Part shown: one piece after another, positions 27,216 to 35,766 of the stretch
Layout: each line of letters starts with the position of its first letter
How positions within the stretch are numbered: the first letter of the stretch is position 1
From: Brachybacterium ginsengisoli
GTDB taxonomy: Bacteria; Actinomycetota; Actinomycetes; Actinomycetales; Dermabacteraceae
Assembly: GCF_002407065.1 (NCBI RefSeq)
Contig: NZ_CP023564.1
Location: forward strand, 3,534,001 to 3,598,000
Reading direction: 5' to 3'
DNA: 64,000 nucleotides
Notes under the pieces: generated by a model
Seen by the model: the letters and a program-made list of their open reading frames with translations, nothing else
Told to the model about the DNA's origin: nothing
The model's database searches: none
Program-made: the position numbers and the translations under genes

Positions 27216-28877
27216 TCAGACGTCGGCGCGCTCGGCGAGCGCCTTCTGGTACTCGTCGCGGATGGCGTCGCCGCCGCCCTTCTTCCAGGTCTCCACGCCG
27301 TTCGTCCAGGCGCTCACGGGCTTGCGGCCCTGCAGGATGTCCGTCTCGAGATCGCCGAGGGTGGTGCCGATCTGCCGGCCCTTGCGGCTCTGGGTCTCGC
27401 TGAACAGGCCCTCGACCGGGTTGAGCGTGGCGGTGGGTCCGAGCTCCTTCGAGGCGTCGTACTGCGCCTGGGAGACGGCGGAGTCCTTCGCGTTGAAGTG
27501 CACCCACGGCCCCTGGGCCATGTACTTCGTGCTGAGCTGGAGCTCGGCGCGCCCCTTCTCGGTGACCACCGGGTTGGTCCCGTCGAGCTCGTGGTGGACG
27601 CCCTCCTCGCCGTATGCGAGGAAGAGCTGCTCAGCCGTGCCGAAGGGGGCGGCGAGGTGGTTCAGGACCTTCAGCAGCGTCTCGGCACGGGCCTCGGACT
27701 TCTTGGAGATCGCGGTGATGTTGTGGGTCGAGGGGCCCATGTGGATCGGTGCCACGCCGCCGCCCTCCGCCGTCGGGGGCTGACGGACCTCGAGGCGGAA
27801 CCCCTCGGGCAGGGCGAAGTTCCCGAAGTCCGGCCAGGCGGACATCGTGTCGTAGATCAGCGGCGTCGTGCCGTTCGCGACCCAGGTCTTCCGCTTCGGC
27901 TGGTCCACGGAGAAGGCGTCGGGATGCACGAGCCCCTCCTCGATGATCCGACGGACGGCCTCCAGCGCCTCCTCCTGGCTCTCGTGCTCGTTCGCGCTCG
28001 TGAGTCCGTCCGCATCGCCGGCCCAGCCGTTGGGGATCTCGAACATCTGGCGGATGAACCCGGTGGGCGCCTGCGGGAGGGCCCAGCGGTTCCCTCCGGT
28101 CAGCTCCTTGCAGGAGTCGATGAAGCTCTCGAGGGAGCTGACGTCGAGCTCGAGCCCCTCGTCCTCCATGAGGTCCTGCCGGACGTACAGCACCGACGAC
28201 TGCACGACGCCGCGCGGCACCGGGACGCTGTAGATGCGCCCGCCGTAGATGCAGGCGTCCCAGGCCTTGGGCGGGACGTTCGCCAGGAAGGGATAGTCGG
28301 CGACGGCGTCACCGGAGAGCAGGTCGGTGAGGTCCGTGGCCCTCTCGGCGAGCATCGACGGCAGGCTCGGCACGTCCCCCGGGAAGAAGGAGAAGATGTC
28401 CGGCAGCCGGTCCCCGGCGATGGTGGTGTTGAAGCGGTCGGCGAAGTCCCCCGTCGGCACCACCGAGATGCTCGTGGGCGAGCCGAGCCGCTCGTCGAGC
28501 CCCTGCCAGAAGGAGTTCGACGACTTTCCCGGGGCGGCCGGCGTGTTGGTGGGGACGAAGAAGCCGATCTCCTTGCCGTCCCCCGGCGCACCGTCGGTCA
28601 CCGCCTTGGGGCTCTCGGGGTAGTTCAGCATCGCGCCGCTGATCCCGGCCTCGTCATCCGCGGGGAGGTCGAGGGTGACGCCCTCGAAGGGGATGTAGCC
28701 GGGCCGCGTGACGTCCGCGTTGTCGCCGAGCTCGGCGCCGCCGCGGCCCTCGTTGCTGCAGGCCGCGAGGGCGGCCGGGCCGAGCGCTGCGACCGCGCCG
28801 AGGCCGAGGCCCCCGCGGACGACTCCGCGTCGCGTGATGCTGGTGGTGTGGGTGGTGGTGGTGTGGGTGGTGGTCAT
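27216..28877 (-). CDS. Extracellular solute-binding lipoprotein of a carbohydrate ABC importer
   Basis: Binding protein of 553 residues, the long type (LipO/YtcQ) that pairs with LplB/LplC permeases. A Tat-type signal has twin arginines at 16-17 (ITRRGVV) and a lipobox LAAC with the lipidated Cys40. The n-region is a Thr/His repeat (MTTTHTTTTHTT) encoded by a short tandem DNA repeat. The mature part has typical features such as the WQGLDERLG and WPDFGNFALPEGF regions. Start ATG 28877 lies 8 nt after AAGGAG; an upstream ATG at 28901 precedes that RBS and is unlikely. Confidence 0.9.
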   Translation of the reverse strand: MTTTHTTTTHTTSITRRGVVRGGLGLGAVAALGPAALAACSNEGRGGAELGDNADVTRPGYIPFEGVTLDLPADDEAGISGAMLNYPESPKAVTDGAPGDGKEIGFFVPTNTPAAPGKSSNSFWQGLDERLGSPTSISVVPTGDFADRFNTTIAGDRLPDIFSFFPGDVPSLPSMLAERATDLTDLLSGDAVADYPFLANVPPKAWDACIYGGRIYSVPVPRGVVQSSVLYVRQDLMEDEGLELDVSSLESFIDSCKELTGGNRWALPQAPTGFIRQMFEIPNGWAGDADGLTSANEHESQEEALEAVRRIIEEGLVHPDAFSVDQPKRKTWVANGTTPLIYDTMSAWPDFGNFALPEGFRLEVRQPPTAEGGGVAPIHMGPSTHNITAISKKSEARAETLLKVLNHLAAPFGTAEQLFLAYGEEGVHHELDGTNPVVTEKGRAELQLSTKYMAQGPWVHFNAKDSAVSQAQYDASKELGPTATLNPVEGLFSETQSRKGRQIGTTLGDLETDILQGRKPVSAWTNGVETWKKGGGDAIRDEYQKALAERADV

Positions 28878-28922
28878 GGTGACTGCTCCTTCTCTCGTCA
28901 TCGAGCGGGTGGTGCGGCGACG

Positions 28923-29837
28923 TCAGCCCTTGACGGCGCCGGTGAGCATTCCCTTGGCGAAGTGCCGCTGCAGGAACGGGTAGACGATCAGCACCGGCAC
29001 GATGGAGACCACGAGGATCGCCATCTGCAGGGAGGTCTGCGGGGGCAGGGACGCCGTGTCGATGCCGAGGTCCTGGCCGCCGAGCTGGGTGTCCTGGACG
29101 ACGTAGGTGCGCAGGACCATCTGGAGCGGCCACTTGCTGGCGTCGCTCAGGTACAGGAGGGCGTTGAAGAACGCGTTCCAGTAGCCGACTCCGTAGAACA
29201 GCCCGATGACCGCGAAGACCGGCTTCGACAGCGGGAGCGCGATGCGCAGGAACAGCTGGAGCTCACCGGCGCCGTCGACCGTGGCGGAGTCGAGGATCTC
29301 CTGCGGGAGCTGGACGAAGAACGCCCGGACCACCACCACGTTGAAGGCGGAGACGCTGGTCGGGATGATCAGCGCCCACAGCGTGTCGAGCAGGCCGAGC
29401 CTCTCGACCACGAGATAGCTGGGGATGATCCCGGGGCCGAACAGCAGGCTGATCAGCACGAGCAGCAGGAGCGGCCGGTTGGCGAAGCTGCCGCGCCGGC
29501 TGAGCGCCCATCCCAGCGTCGCCGTCAGCACGAGGCTGATCGTGGTCCCGATGATCGTGATGAAGGCGGTCACGCCGAGCGCCCGGGTCACCACTCCCCC
29601 GGAGAAGATCATCCTGTACGCCGTGAAGTCGATGCCCGTGGGGAACAGGACGAAGCCGCCGGCCTTGATCACCTGCTCGGGAGAGGCGACGCTCGTGGAG
29701 AAGACGCCGACGAACGGCAGGACCACCACGGCGCAGGCGAGGGTCAGGATGATCCCCTTGATCACCGATTCGGCGGGGCCGGGGGTCGCGACCCCGTCGA
29801 TGACGCGGGGACGCCTCGAGCTCTTCGTCGCGGTCAT
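28923..29837 (-). CDS. Carbohydrate ABC transporter permease (LplC/YtcP type)
   Basis: A 304-residue inner-membrane permease with six hydrophobic segments and the EAA coupling motif at ILDSATVDGAGELQLFLRIALPLSKP, where the essential Gly precedes the turn. The C-terminus PFLQRHFAKGMLTGAVKG is characteristic of LplC-type subunits. ATG 29837 overlaps the stop of the partner permease gene by 4 nt. The ATPase is not encoded nearby, so a shared MsmK-like ATPase elsewhere probably powers the importer. Confidence 0.92.
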   Translation of the reverse strand: MTATKSSRRPRVIDGVATPGPAESVIKGIILTLACAVVVLPFVGVFSTSVASPEQVIKAGGFVLFPTGIDFTAYRMIFSGGVVTRALGVTAFITIIGTTISLVLTATLGWALSRRGSFANRPLLLLVLISLLFGPGIIPSYLVVERLGLLDTLWALIIPTSVSAFNVVVVRAFFVQLPQEILDSATVDGAGELQLFLRIALPLSKPVFAVIGLFYGVGYWNAFFNALLYLSDASKWPLQMVLRTYVVQDTQLGGQDLGIDTASLPPQTSLQMAILVVSIVPVLIVYPFLQRHFAKGMLTGAVKG

Positions 29838-30835
29838 GCCTTGTACACCCCTTCTTCTCCGAACATGTGCGCGACCTTGTTGGCCATCAGCACGAGGACC
29901 AGCCCGACCAGCCCCTTCACCAGGCCGACCGCGGCCGAGACGCCCCAGTACCCGCCGACGACGCCGTTGTTGTAGACGTAGGTGTCCAGCACCTGCGCCA
30001 CGCCGACGCCCACGGCGTCCTGCTGGAGGACCAGCTGCTCGAACCCGACGGAGAGCGAGTCCCCGAGCTTGAGGATGAAGAGCATGATGATGATCGGGCG
30101 CATGCCCGGCAGCGTGACGTGCCAGGTCTGGCGCCACCTGCTGGCGCCGTCCACGGCAGCGGCTTCATAGAGCGACTTGTCGATCCCGGCGAGGACGGCG
30201 AGGAAGAGGATCGTCGCCCAGCCCGTGTCCTTCCAGATCACCTGGGAGGTGATCAGCGCGTAGAAGACGTCGGCGTTGCCGATGATGTCGATCGGCTCCC
30301 AGCCATTGGCGCGCAGGAAGTTGTTCAGCAGCCCCGCTCCTCCGAGCACCTGCTGGAAGAGCGCCACGACGATCACCCACGACAGGAAGTGCGGCAGGTA
30401 CAGCACCGACTGGACGAGCTGCCGCACCCGGTTGGACACCAGGCTGTGCAGGATCAGCGCGAGGATGATCGGCGCCGGGAAGACGAAGACCGTCTGCAGC
30501 GCGGTGATGATCAGGGTGTTCCGCAGCGCGCCGAGGAACTCGGGATCGCCGTTGACGAGGATCTGGAAGTTCTCGAACCCGACCCACAGGCTCTTGGAGA
30601 TCCCCAGGTACGGCTGGAAGTCCTGGAAGGCGATCACGTTCCCGCCGAGCGCCAGGTACTGGAAGACGATGATCACGGCGAGGCCCGGTGCTGCGAACAG
30701 CAGCACGGTGCGGTCGCGCCACAGTCGTCTCCACCACGGTGCGCGGGCGCGCGGCTTCCGGGGAGCGCCCGGCTCGGGGGCGCGTCCTTCCTGCTCCCCG
30801 CCGCGGTCGGTCCTGTTCTCGACGGCCGTCGTCAT
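29834..30835 (-). CDS. Carbohydrate ABC transporter permease (LplB type)
   Basis: A 333-residue permease with a basic cytoplasmic N-terminus (RKPRARAPWWRRLWRDR) and six membrane segments. Its EAA motif is LYEAAAVDGASRWRQTWHVTLPGM. It is the first gene of the sugar-uptake operon and sits just downstream of a promoter covered by LacI-type operators. Two ATGs occur in tandem; 30835 gives 7 nt to GAGG and is preferred over 30838. The frame stays open to 30994 but no RBS supports a longer form. Confidence 0.9.
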   Translation of the reverse strand: MTTAVENRTDRGGEQEGRAPEPGAPRKPRARAPWWRRLWRDRTVLLFAAPGLAVIIVFQYLALGGNVIAFQDFQPYLGISKSLWVGFENFQILVNGDPEFLGALRNTLIITALQTVFVFPAPIILALILHSLVSNRVRQLVQSVLYLPHFLSWVIVVALFQQVLGGAGLLNNFLRANGWEPIDIIGNADVFYALITSQVIWKDTGWATILFLAVLAGIDKSLYEAAAVDGASRWRQTWHVTLPGMRPIIIMLFILKLGDSLSVGFEQLVLQQDAVGVGVAQVLDTYVYNNGVVGGYWGVSAAVGLVKGLVGLVLVLMANKVAHMFGEEGVYKA

Positions 30836-30941
30836 CATGCCGCCTCTGCGGGTCGGGGGTGGGGGTGCCGACGGGGAGCGCTGTCCCCTGGTCGGCGGTG
30901 CTGCTCGGTGAGCTGTCTCGCCACGATCTGCTCCATCGCAT

Positions 30942-30994
30942 AGTGATCGATCACTTCGAATTCTCACGTTAGATGGTGATCGATCACTATGCAA
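30942..30994. promoter_or_regulatory. Divergent promoter with twin LacI-type operators
   Basis: GTGATCGATCAC occurs twice, at 30943-30954 (with one more matching base each side) and 30976-30987, centres 33 bp apart, or about three helical turns. On the minus strand TTGCAT (30994-30989), a 17-bp spacer and TAACGT (30971-30966) make a good promoter for the permease operon. The second operator fills its spacer and the first lies just past the start site. Two sites in phase fit cooperative LacI-family repression. Confidence 0.82.
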
Positions 30995-31118
30995 GAGGTC
31001 ACCCTCTGTCGCGTCCGACCGCGCCCGCTCTCGTGTGCCAGGATCGCGAGTGACCCGGCCGTCGGCAGGGGGATCGGACGGCAGCGGTCCGAGGGGACCA
31101 GCGCACAGGAGCGAGCAG

Positions 31119-32138
31119 ATGGCAGGAACGGGTGCGGGCTCGGGCCGTCGGGCGACGATCTGGCAGGTCGCCGAGGCCGCCGGGGTCTCCCATCAGACCG
31201 TCTCGCGGTACCTCCGCGCCGACTCGGGCATGAAGCCGCAGACGAGGGAGAAGGTCCGCGCGGCGATCGAGGAGCTCGGGTACCGGCCCAATCTCTCGGC
31301 GAGGTCGATGCGCACGCGCCGGAGCAATCGGATCGGGGTGCTGCTGCCCTCCGACAGCGCCTTCCAGGCCTCGACGCTGAGCGGCGCGCTCGACATCGCG
31401 ACCACCGAGGGGTACGCCATCGAGGTGTTCGCGGTCGACGGCGATGCGCGCGCCGCCTTCGAGCGCGTCCTGCAGATCGCGGACTCCGGGCAGGTCGACG
31501 GGATCCTCGCGCTCGCCCCGCTGCCGCCGGACACCGAGCACAGCTATCCGGGGCGCGCCGCGATCGTCGCCTCCGCCGACTACGACGAGCGCACGCGGAG
31601 CATGGGGGCGATGGCCGACGGCTCCCCGATCGGCGAGATCGTCGAGGGCCTGCACGGCCTGGGTCATCGACGGCTGATGCACGTCACCGGGGACATGGAG
31701 TTCGCCTCGGCCCGCAACCGCCGCGCCGCCTTCGTCGAGGCGACCCGGAGGCTGGGGATCGACCCGGCGCTCGTGCACACCGGGACCTGGTCCGAGGAGG
31801 CCGGCCACGAGGCGGTGCGCACGATCGCCGCGATGCCCCGCGAGGAGCGGCCCACCGCGATCGTGGCCGCCAGCGACCTCGTGGCCGTCGGCGTCATCAA
31901 CGGCGCGCGGGAGCAGGGATGGCGGATCCCCGAGGACCTCAGCGTGAGCGGCTGGGACGCCCACTACCTGGGCGGGGTCCTGCAGCCCGCTCTCACGACG
32001 GTCAAGGACGACCGCCGTCAGCTCGGGCGGAACGCGATGAGCCGGCTGCTCGCCGCGCTCCGCGACGAGCCGCTGCCCGCCGAGGAGGTGCTGTCCACCG
32101 TCATCTGGCGGGACTCCACCGGGAAGGCCCCCGCATGA
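31119..32138 (+). CDS. LacI-family transcriptional regulator
   Basis: A 339-residue repressor. The helix-turn-helix lies at about 13-33 (IWQVAEAAGVSHQTVSRYL), followed by the hinge (YRPNLSARSMRTRRSNRIGVLLPS) and a periplasmic-binding-like effector domain to the C-terminus (DLSVSGWDAHYLGG, LTTVKDDRRQLGRNA). It is divergent from the sugar-uptake genes and almost certainly binds the two palindromes between them, with a sugar released by the lyase or GH43-like enzyme as inducer. ATG 31119 lies 7 nt after AGGAG. It converges on the GH43-like gene. Confidence 0.92.
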   Translation: MAGTGAGSGRRATIWQVAEAAGVSHQTVSRYLRADSGMKPQTREKVRAAIEELGYRPNLSARSMRTRRSNRIGVLLPSDSAFQASTLSGALDIATTEGYAIEVFAVDGDARAAFERVLQIADSGQVDGILALAPLPPDTEHSYPGRAAIVASADYDERTRSMGAMADGSPIGEIVEGLHGLGHRRLMHVTGDMEFASARNRRAAFVEATRRLGIDPALVHTGTWSEEAGHEAVRTIAAMPREERPTAIVAASDLVAVGVINGAREQGWRIPEDLSVSGWDAHYLGGVLQPALTTVKDDRRQLGRNAMSRLLAALRDEPLPAEEVLSTVIWRDSTGKAPA

Positions 32139-32165
32139 GAGCAGGCACCGGCCCGGGGGCCGAGG

Positions 32166-33179
32166 TCACGGCCGCTGGATCTCCGGCCGCCGCGGGTTGT
32201 CGACCGCAGGCCCGGCGATGCTCACGGCGCCGTCCTCGACGGTGACCGGGCTGAGCCAGATCTGACGCCCCGGGTCCTGGCCGATGTGGTCCGGCTCCCA
32301 GGCGTGGTAGACGTACCAGATCCCGTCGGCCGCACGCACCGGCATGCCGTGCCCGGGGCCCGCTGCGACCTCGTTCGCGGCGAGGACGGGCTGGTCGGAG
32401 AGCTTCACCCAGGGCCCCTCCACGGAGTCCGCGACGGCGACGCCCACGCCGTAGCTCTCGTTCCAGTACTCCCCGGCGGAGTAGAAGAGGTAGTAACGGC
32501 CCTCGTGCGTGATGATCGCCGGGCCCTCGATCGTGTAGATCTCCCACTCCTGGTCGCGCTCGAGGACCCGGGTGCGCTCGCCCTCGAGGGAGAGGCCGTC
32601 GGCCGCGAGCCGCTGGGCGAACAGGAAGGAGTCCTGGTCGGCGGCGTTGCCGTCGTTCTTCCACAGCAGCCAGAGCGTGCCGTCCTCGTCCCGGAAGGGC
32701 GAGGCGTCGATGCAGCCGCCCTCCTCCGGGGTGGAGAGCAGCGGGGCGCTCGCGGCATCCACGAACGGTCCCTCCGGGACGTCGGCGACGGCCACGCCGA
32801 TCGACTGCCGGTCGGTGGCGCGCTCGCGGGCCGTGTAGTACGCGTGGTACCGGCCGTCGACCTCGATGACCTCGGGGGCCCAGTGCCGCCCGCTCATCGA
32901 CCACGGCGCGATGACCGGCTGGCCGTCGCCCACCAGGCGCCAGTGCACGAGGTCCGGCGAGACCTGCACGGGCATGTTCCCGGCGGATCCGGCGGTGGAG
33001 TACAGGTAGTAGCGCTGGCCCACGCGGAGGATCCCCGGGTCGGGGTGGTTCGCGGCGATCACGGGGTTCTGATACCCGGCCTGCGCGTGGGCCGGGGCGA
33101 TCCCGGCGCCTCCGGCGAGGGCGAGGGCACCACCGGCGAGGGCGGCACGGCGGGAGGGACGGAACGGCGGAGTCATCAT
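32166..33179 (-). CDS. Secreted glycoside hydrolase family 43-like protein
   Basis: A 337-residue five-bladed beta-propeller enzyme. The Tat-type signal has SRRAAL followed by a hydrophobic stretch and a cleavage site at AHA|QA. Expected catalytic residues are the general base Asp47 in NHPDPG, the pKa-modulating Asp in GCIDASPF and the general-acid Glu in TIEGPAI. GH43 members hydrolyse arabinan, xylan or galactan side chains. Extracellular trimming followed by uptake through the adjacent importer is a reasonable scheme. Start is one of two tandem ATGs (33179 or 33176), both downstream of AAGG. Confidence 0.87.
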   Translation of the reverse strand: MMTPPFRPSRRAALAGGALALAGGAGIAPAHAQAGYQNPVIAANHPDPGILRVGQRYYLYSTAGSAGNMPVQVSPDLVHWRLVGDGQPVIAPWSMSGRHWAPEVIEVDGRYHAYYTARERATDRQSIGVAVADVPEGPFVDAASAPLLSTPEEGGCIDASPFRDEDGTLWLLWKNDGNAADQDSFLFAQRLAADGLSLEGERTRVLERDQEWEIYTIEGPAIITHEGRYYLFYSAGEYWNESYGVGVAVADSVEGPWVKLSDQPVLAANEVAAGPGHGMPVRAADGIWYVYHAWEPDHIGQDPGRQIWLSPVTVEDGAVSIAGPAVDNPRRPEIQRP

Positions 33180-33199
33180 CGGCATCCTTGGTCGTCGGA

Positions 33200-33219
33200 G
33201 TCGGGCTGCTCTGCCCGAC
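33200..33219 (-). promoter_or_regulatory. Small hairpin in the GH43-like gene leader
   Basis: GTCGGGC and GCCCGAC pair perfectly around a 6-nt loop, about 20 bp upstream of the start codon. A role in translation control or as an operator cannot be separated from sequence alone. The rest of the 117-bp gap shows nothing else I recognise. Confidence 0.3.
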
Positions 33220-33296
33220 CCGCCATATTCCACGTGAGAATCCGTGTTTTGTCCATGCCAGGGACGAAAGTCGTCGACGGCTCGCGGCCGCGGCGG

Positions 33297-34319
33297 TCAG
33301 TGCGGGATGGCGGCGGGTGCCGGCTCCTCGGCGGGGCGGCCGACGGGTTCGAGCAGGCGCACCCCGTCCCGGGCGCCGAGCCGCACCACGGCGGCCGCGG
33401 TGACCACCAGCATCACCGCCGCGGCGGTGATGCCGCCGGCCAGCGCCCCGCCGGCGGCGTGGTCGGCGAGCGCGGCGGAGGAGGTGCCGGGCGCGGCGAC
33501 GGCGGCGTTCAGCGCGGCGGCGCCGGCCGCGGCGCCGCCGCCCGCCCCGATCGCGGAGACCAGGTGGGAGGCGATGGTGAGGGTCGTGGTGAGCACGATC
33601 GGCAGCTCGAGGCCGCCGCTCTTCCAGGCGAGCACCGCGGCGCAGAGGCCCAGCGCGAGGGAGGGCACCACCACGGCGGCGGTGAGCTCGCGGCCGATGA
33701 GCATCACGGCGGTCGCCGCGAGGAAGGGCACCACGGGGCTGCGCAGCCAGGTGCCGAGCGCCTGCATCACCACTCCGCGCAGCGCGAGCTCCAGCCCGGC
33801 CGCCTGCACGGGAGCGAGCAGCAGCACCACCAGCGCGACCAGCAGCAGCTGGGGCACCGAGGCCCCGGCTCCGACTCCCCCGCCGGGCCCGGCGACGCCG
33901 CCGGCCACCGCGGCGGCGAGGACCACGAGCAGCCCCATCACCGCTCCCCCGATGGTGTGGGTCCGCCAGCGCTCGCGGCGCAGCCGCGCGGCGACGGACC
34001 ACGCCGTGCCGAGCGGCCGCCAGCCGCCCACGCGCACGCCGACGATCCCGGCCGGCAGCCACATCGACCCCATCGCGAGCGCCAGGGTCACGTCGAGCGG
34101 GCTGGTGGGGTCGCCGCTGGTCACGCCGATCGCGACGTTCACGCCCGGCGCCACGGCGAGCACCAGGATGGTCAGCACCAGCACCACCGAGATGAGCACG
34201 ATGTAGGCGATGAACGCCGCCGCCACGGTGAGCACCGGCTTGGCGGGCGCTCCCCAGGCCGGGCGCAGCGTCGCCAGGCGGTGATACGGGACGGGGCACG
34301 GGGCGGGGAGTCGGCTCAT
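33297..34319 (-). CDS. CPBP-family intramembrane protease-like protein, probably inactive
   Basis: A 340-residue, very hydrophobic protein with about eight membrane segments, resembling CPBP (Abi/CAAX) proteins. The canonical EExxxRG motif is replaced by LELALRG at the start of the conserved region, so the first catalytic Glu is missing. The expected FxxxH and HxxxN motifs are also not recognisable; only a late ASHLVSAI is seen. It is more likely a non-catalytic relative. The start ATG 34319 has TACAGT 10 nt upstream (34335-34330), giving a very short leader. It is divergent from the VOC gene. Confidence 0.7.
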   Translation of the reverse strand: MSRLPAPCPVPYHRLATLRPAWGAPAKPVLTVAAAFIAYIVLISVVLVLTILVLAVAPGVNVAIGVTSGDPTSPLDVTLALAMGSMWLPAGIVGVRVGGWRPLGTAWSVAARLRRERWRTHTIGGAVMGLLVVLAAAVAGGVAGPGGGVGAGASVPQLLLVALVVLLLAPVQAAGLELALRGVVMQALGTWLRSPVVPFLAATAVMLIGRELTAAVVVPSLALGLCAAVLAWKSGGLELPIVLTTTLTIASHLVSAIGAGGGAAAGAAALNAAVAAPGTSSAALADHAAGGALAGGITAAAVMLVVTAAAVVRLGARDGVRLLEPVGRPAEEPAPAAIPH

Positions 34320-34436
34320 GGCACCGACCACTGTAGAACTCCCCGGCTGTGACCGCGGTGAGGGGTGTCGCCCGTCGGCCGCCGGTGCCAGGATGTGTCC
34401 CATCGGGCCCGACGGGCCCCGACCACAGGAGGCACC

Positions 34437-34847
34437 ATGTTCAGCTCCACGCCCTACATCTCCTTCCCCGGCAACGCCCGCGAGGCCTTCGAGTACTACC
34501 AGGAGGTCTTCGGCGGCAGCCTGGACGTCATGACCTACGAGGGCATGGAGGGCCTGCCCTTCGACCCGCCTCCGGGCGTGGTCGCCCACGCCCAGCTGCA
34601 CGGCGGTCTGGTGGTCCTCGCCGGCGCCGACGATCTCGGCGAGCACCCGCAGCCGCTCGAGGGCTCCGCGTACTCCCTCATGGTCATGCCCGACACCGCC
34701 GAGCAGGGCAAGGCCCTCAGCGAGCGCCTCGCAGCCGACGGCGGGAGCATCGAGATGCCCTTCGAGCTGGCGCCCTGGGGTGATCACTACGGCCAGTCCA
34801 AGGACCGCTTCGGCGTGCTCTGGCACGTGAACACCTCGGCGCCCTGA
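34437..34847 (+). CDS. VOC-family (PhnB/DUF1428-like) protein
   Basis: A 136-residue glyoxalase-fold protein. [22 protein letters not shown] at the N-terminus and [18 protein letters not shown] near the C-terminus are the hallmarks of the PhnB-like 3-demethylubiquinone-type subgroup. The metal-ligand pattern of true glyoxalases is incomplete, so the reaction is unknown. ATG 34437 lies behind AGGAGGCACC, one of the strongest RBSs in the window. Confidence 0.85.
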   Translation: MFSSTPYISFPGNAREAFEYYQEVFGGSLDVMTYEGMEGLPFDPPPGVVAHAQLHGGLVVLAGADDLGEHPQPLEGSAYSLMVMPDTAEQGKALSERLAADGGSIEMPFELAPWGDHYGQSKDRFGVLWHVNTSAP

Positions 34848-34920
34848 TCCTCGGCCCGGCACGGGCGCGGGACCGGTCACGTCCGGGAATCCCGCGCCCA
34901 CGGCCCGCGTTCCCCGGGAC

Positions 34921-35619
34921 GTGAGCACACGAACCCACCGCACCCTCGGGATCCTCGGCGCCGGCAAGGTCGGCACGGTCCTGGCCCGCCTCGCGATCGC
35001 CGCCGGTCACGAGGTGCTGATCGCCGGCTCCGGCGCGCCCGAGAAGATCGAGCTGATCACGCAGGTCCTCGCCCCCGGGGCACGGGCGGTGACCAGCCGC
35101 GAGGCCGCCGTGCGCGCCGACCTGGTGATCCTCGCGCTGCCGCTGGGCAAGCACGCCTCCCTCCCCGCAGACGCCCTGCAGGGGAAGCTCGTGATCGATG
35201 CGATGAACTACTGGTGGGAGACCGACGGGGTGCTCGAGCAGTTCTCGCACCCCGGCGCCTCGACCAGCGAGTTCCTGCAGGAGCAGCTGTCCGGCTCGAC
35301 CGTGGTCAAGGCCTTCAACCACATGGGCTATCACGACCTCGAGGACCTCTCCCATCGGCCCGCACCCCGCGCCGCGATCGCGATCGCCGGGCCGTCCCCG
35401 CAGGTAGGGATCGTGGTCGAGCTGGTGGACGAGCTGGGCTTCGACCCGCTGCACATCGGCGAGCTCGCCGAGGGCGTGCGCCTGCAGCCCTTCGCCGAGG
35501 CCTTCGGCGCGAACGGCGACGCCGAGTCGCTGCGGGCGATCGTGGAGCGGTTCCCTCAGACGGCCAGGGGCCGCGAGGTGCTGGCCGCCCTCGGCGAACC
35601 CGTCGACGAGAGGGTCTGA
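34921..35619 (+). CDS. NADPH-dependent F420 reductase-like Rossmann protein
   Basis: A 232-residue protein with an N-terminal dinucleotide-binding motif [16 protein letters not shown] at 10-25, [11 protein letters not shown] in the middle and [14 protein letters not shown]. It belongs to the F420H2:NADP+ oxidoreductase-like family, which in actinobacteria moves hydride between NADPH and deazaflavin or acts on related substrates. It shares the NHxGYHDxED motif with the C-terminal domain of the 829-residue protein at 49826-52315. Start GTG 34921 has no RBS. Confidence 0.8.
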   Translation: MSTRTHRTLGILGAGKVGTVLARLAIAAGHEVLIAGSGAPEKIELITQVLAPGARAVTSREAAVRADLVILALPLGKHASLPADALQGKLVIDAMNYWWETDGVLEQFSHPGASTSEFLQEQLSGSTVVKAFNHMGYHDLEDLSHRPAPRAAIAIAGPSPQVGIVVELVDELGFDPLHIGELAEGVRLQPFAEAFGANGDAESLRAIVERFPQTARGREVLAALGEPVDERV

Positions 35620-35754
35620 GCCGGACCGCGCTCGGGCGCCCCCCGGCGCGAGGCCGGCCCGGCGCGAGTACCCCCACCAGATCCCGGCCGATCAGCCGAC
35701 CCCGCCCGTCCGCGCATCGGCCGCACGGCCGATCCGTCGGCCGCTCCCGCTCTC

Positions 35755-35760
35755 TAGGCT
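35755..35760 (+). promoter_or_regulatory. -10 box placed for leaderless transcription
   Basis: TAGGCT is exactly 6 nt before the ATG of the sensor kinase gene at 35767, and no RBS is present. Confidence 0.5.
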
Positions 35761-35766
35761 GGTTCC

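Noticed and set aside
28878-28901. Upstream ATG for the solute-binding lipoprotein
   Set aside because: It lies 5' of the AAGGAG that serves the ATG at 28877 and would add residues before the Tat signal.
25329-29975. A very long open frame on the plus strand opposite the heparinase, binding-protein and permease genes
   Set aside because: It runs antisense to four clearly recognisable genes, with a composition dominated by Gly/Arg/Glu/His/Asp from reverse codons. In DNA this GC-rich the opposite strand stays open by chance.
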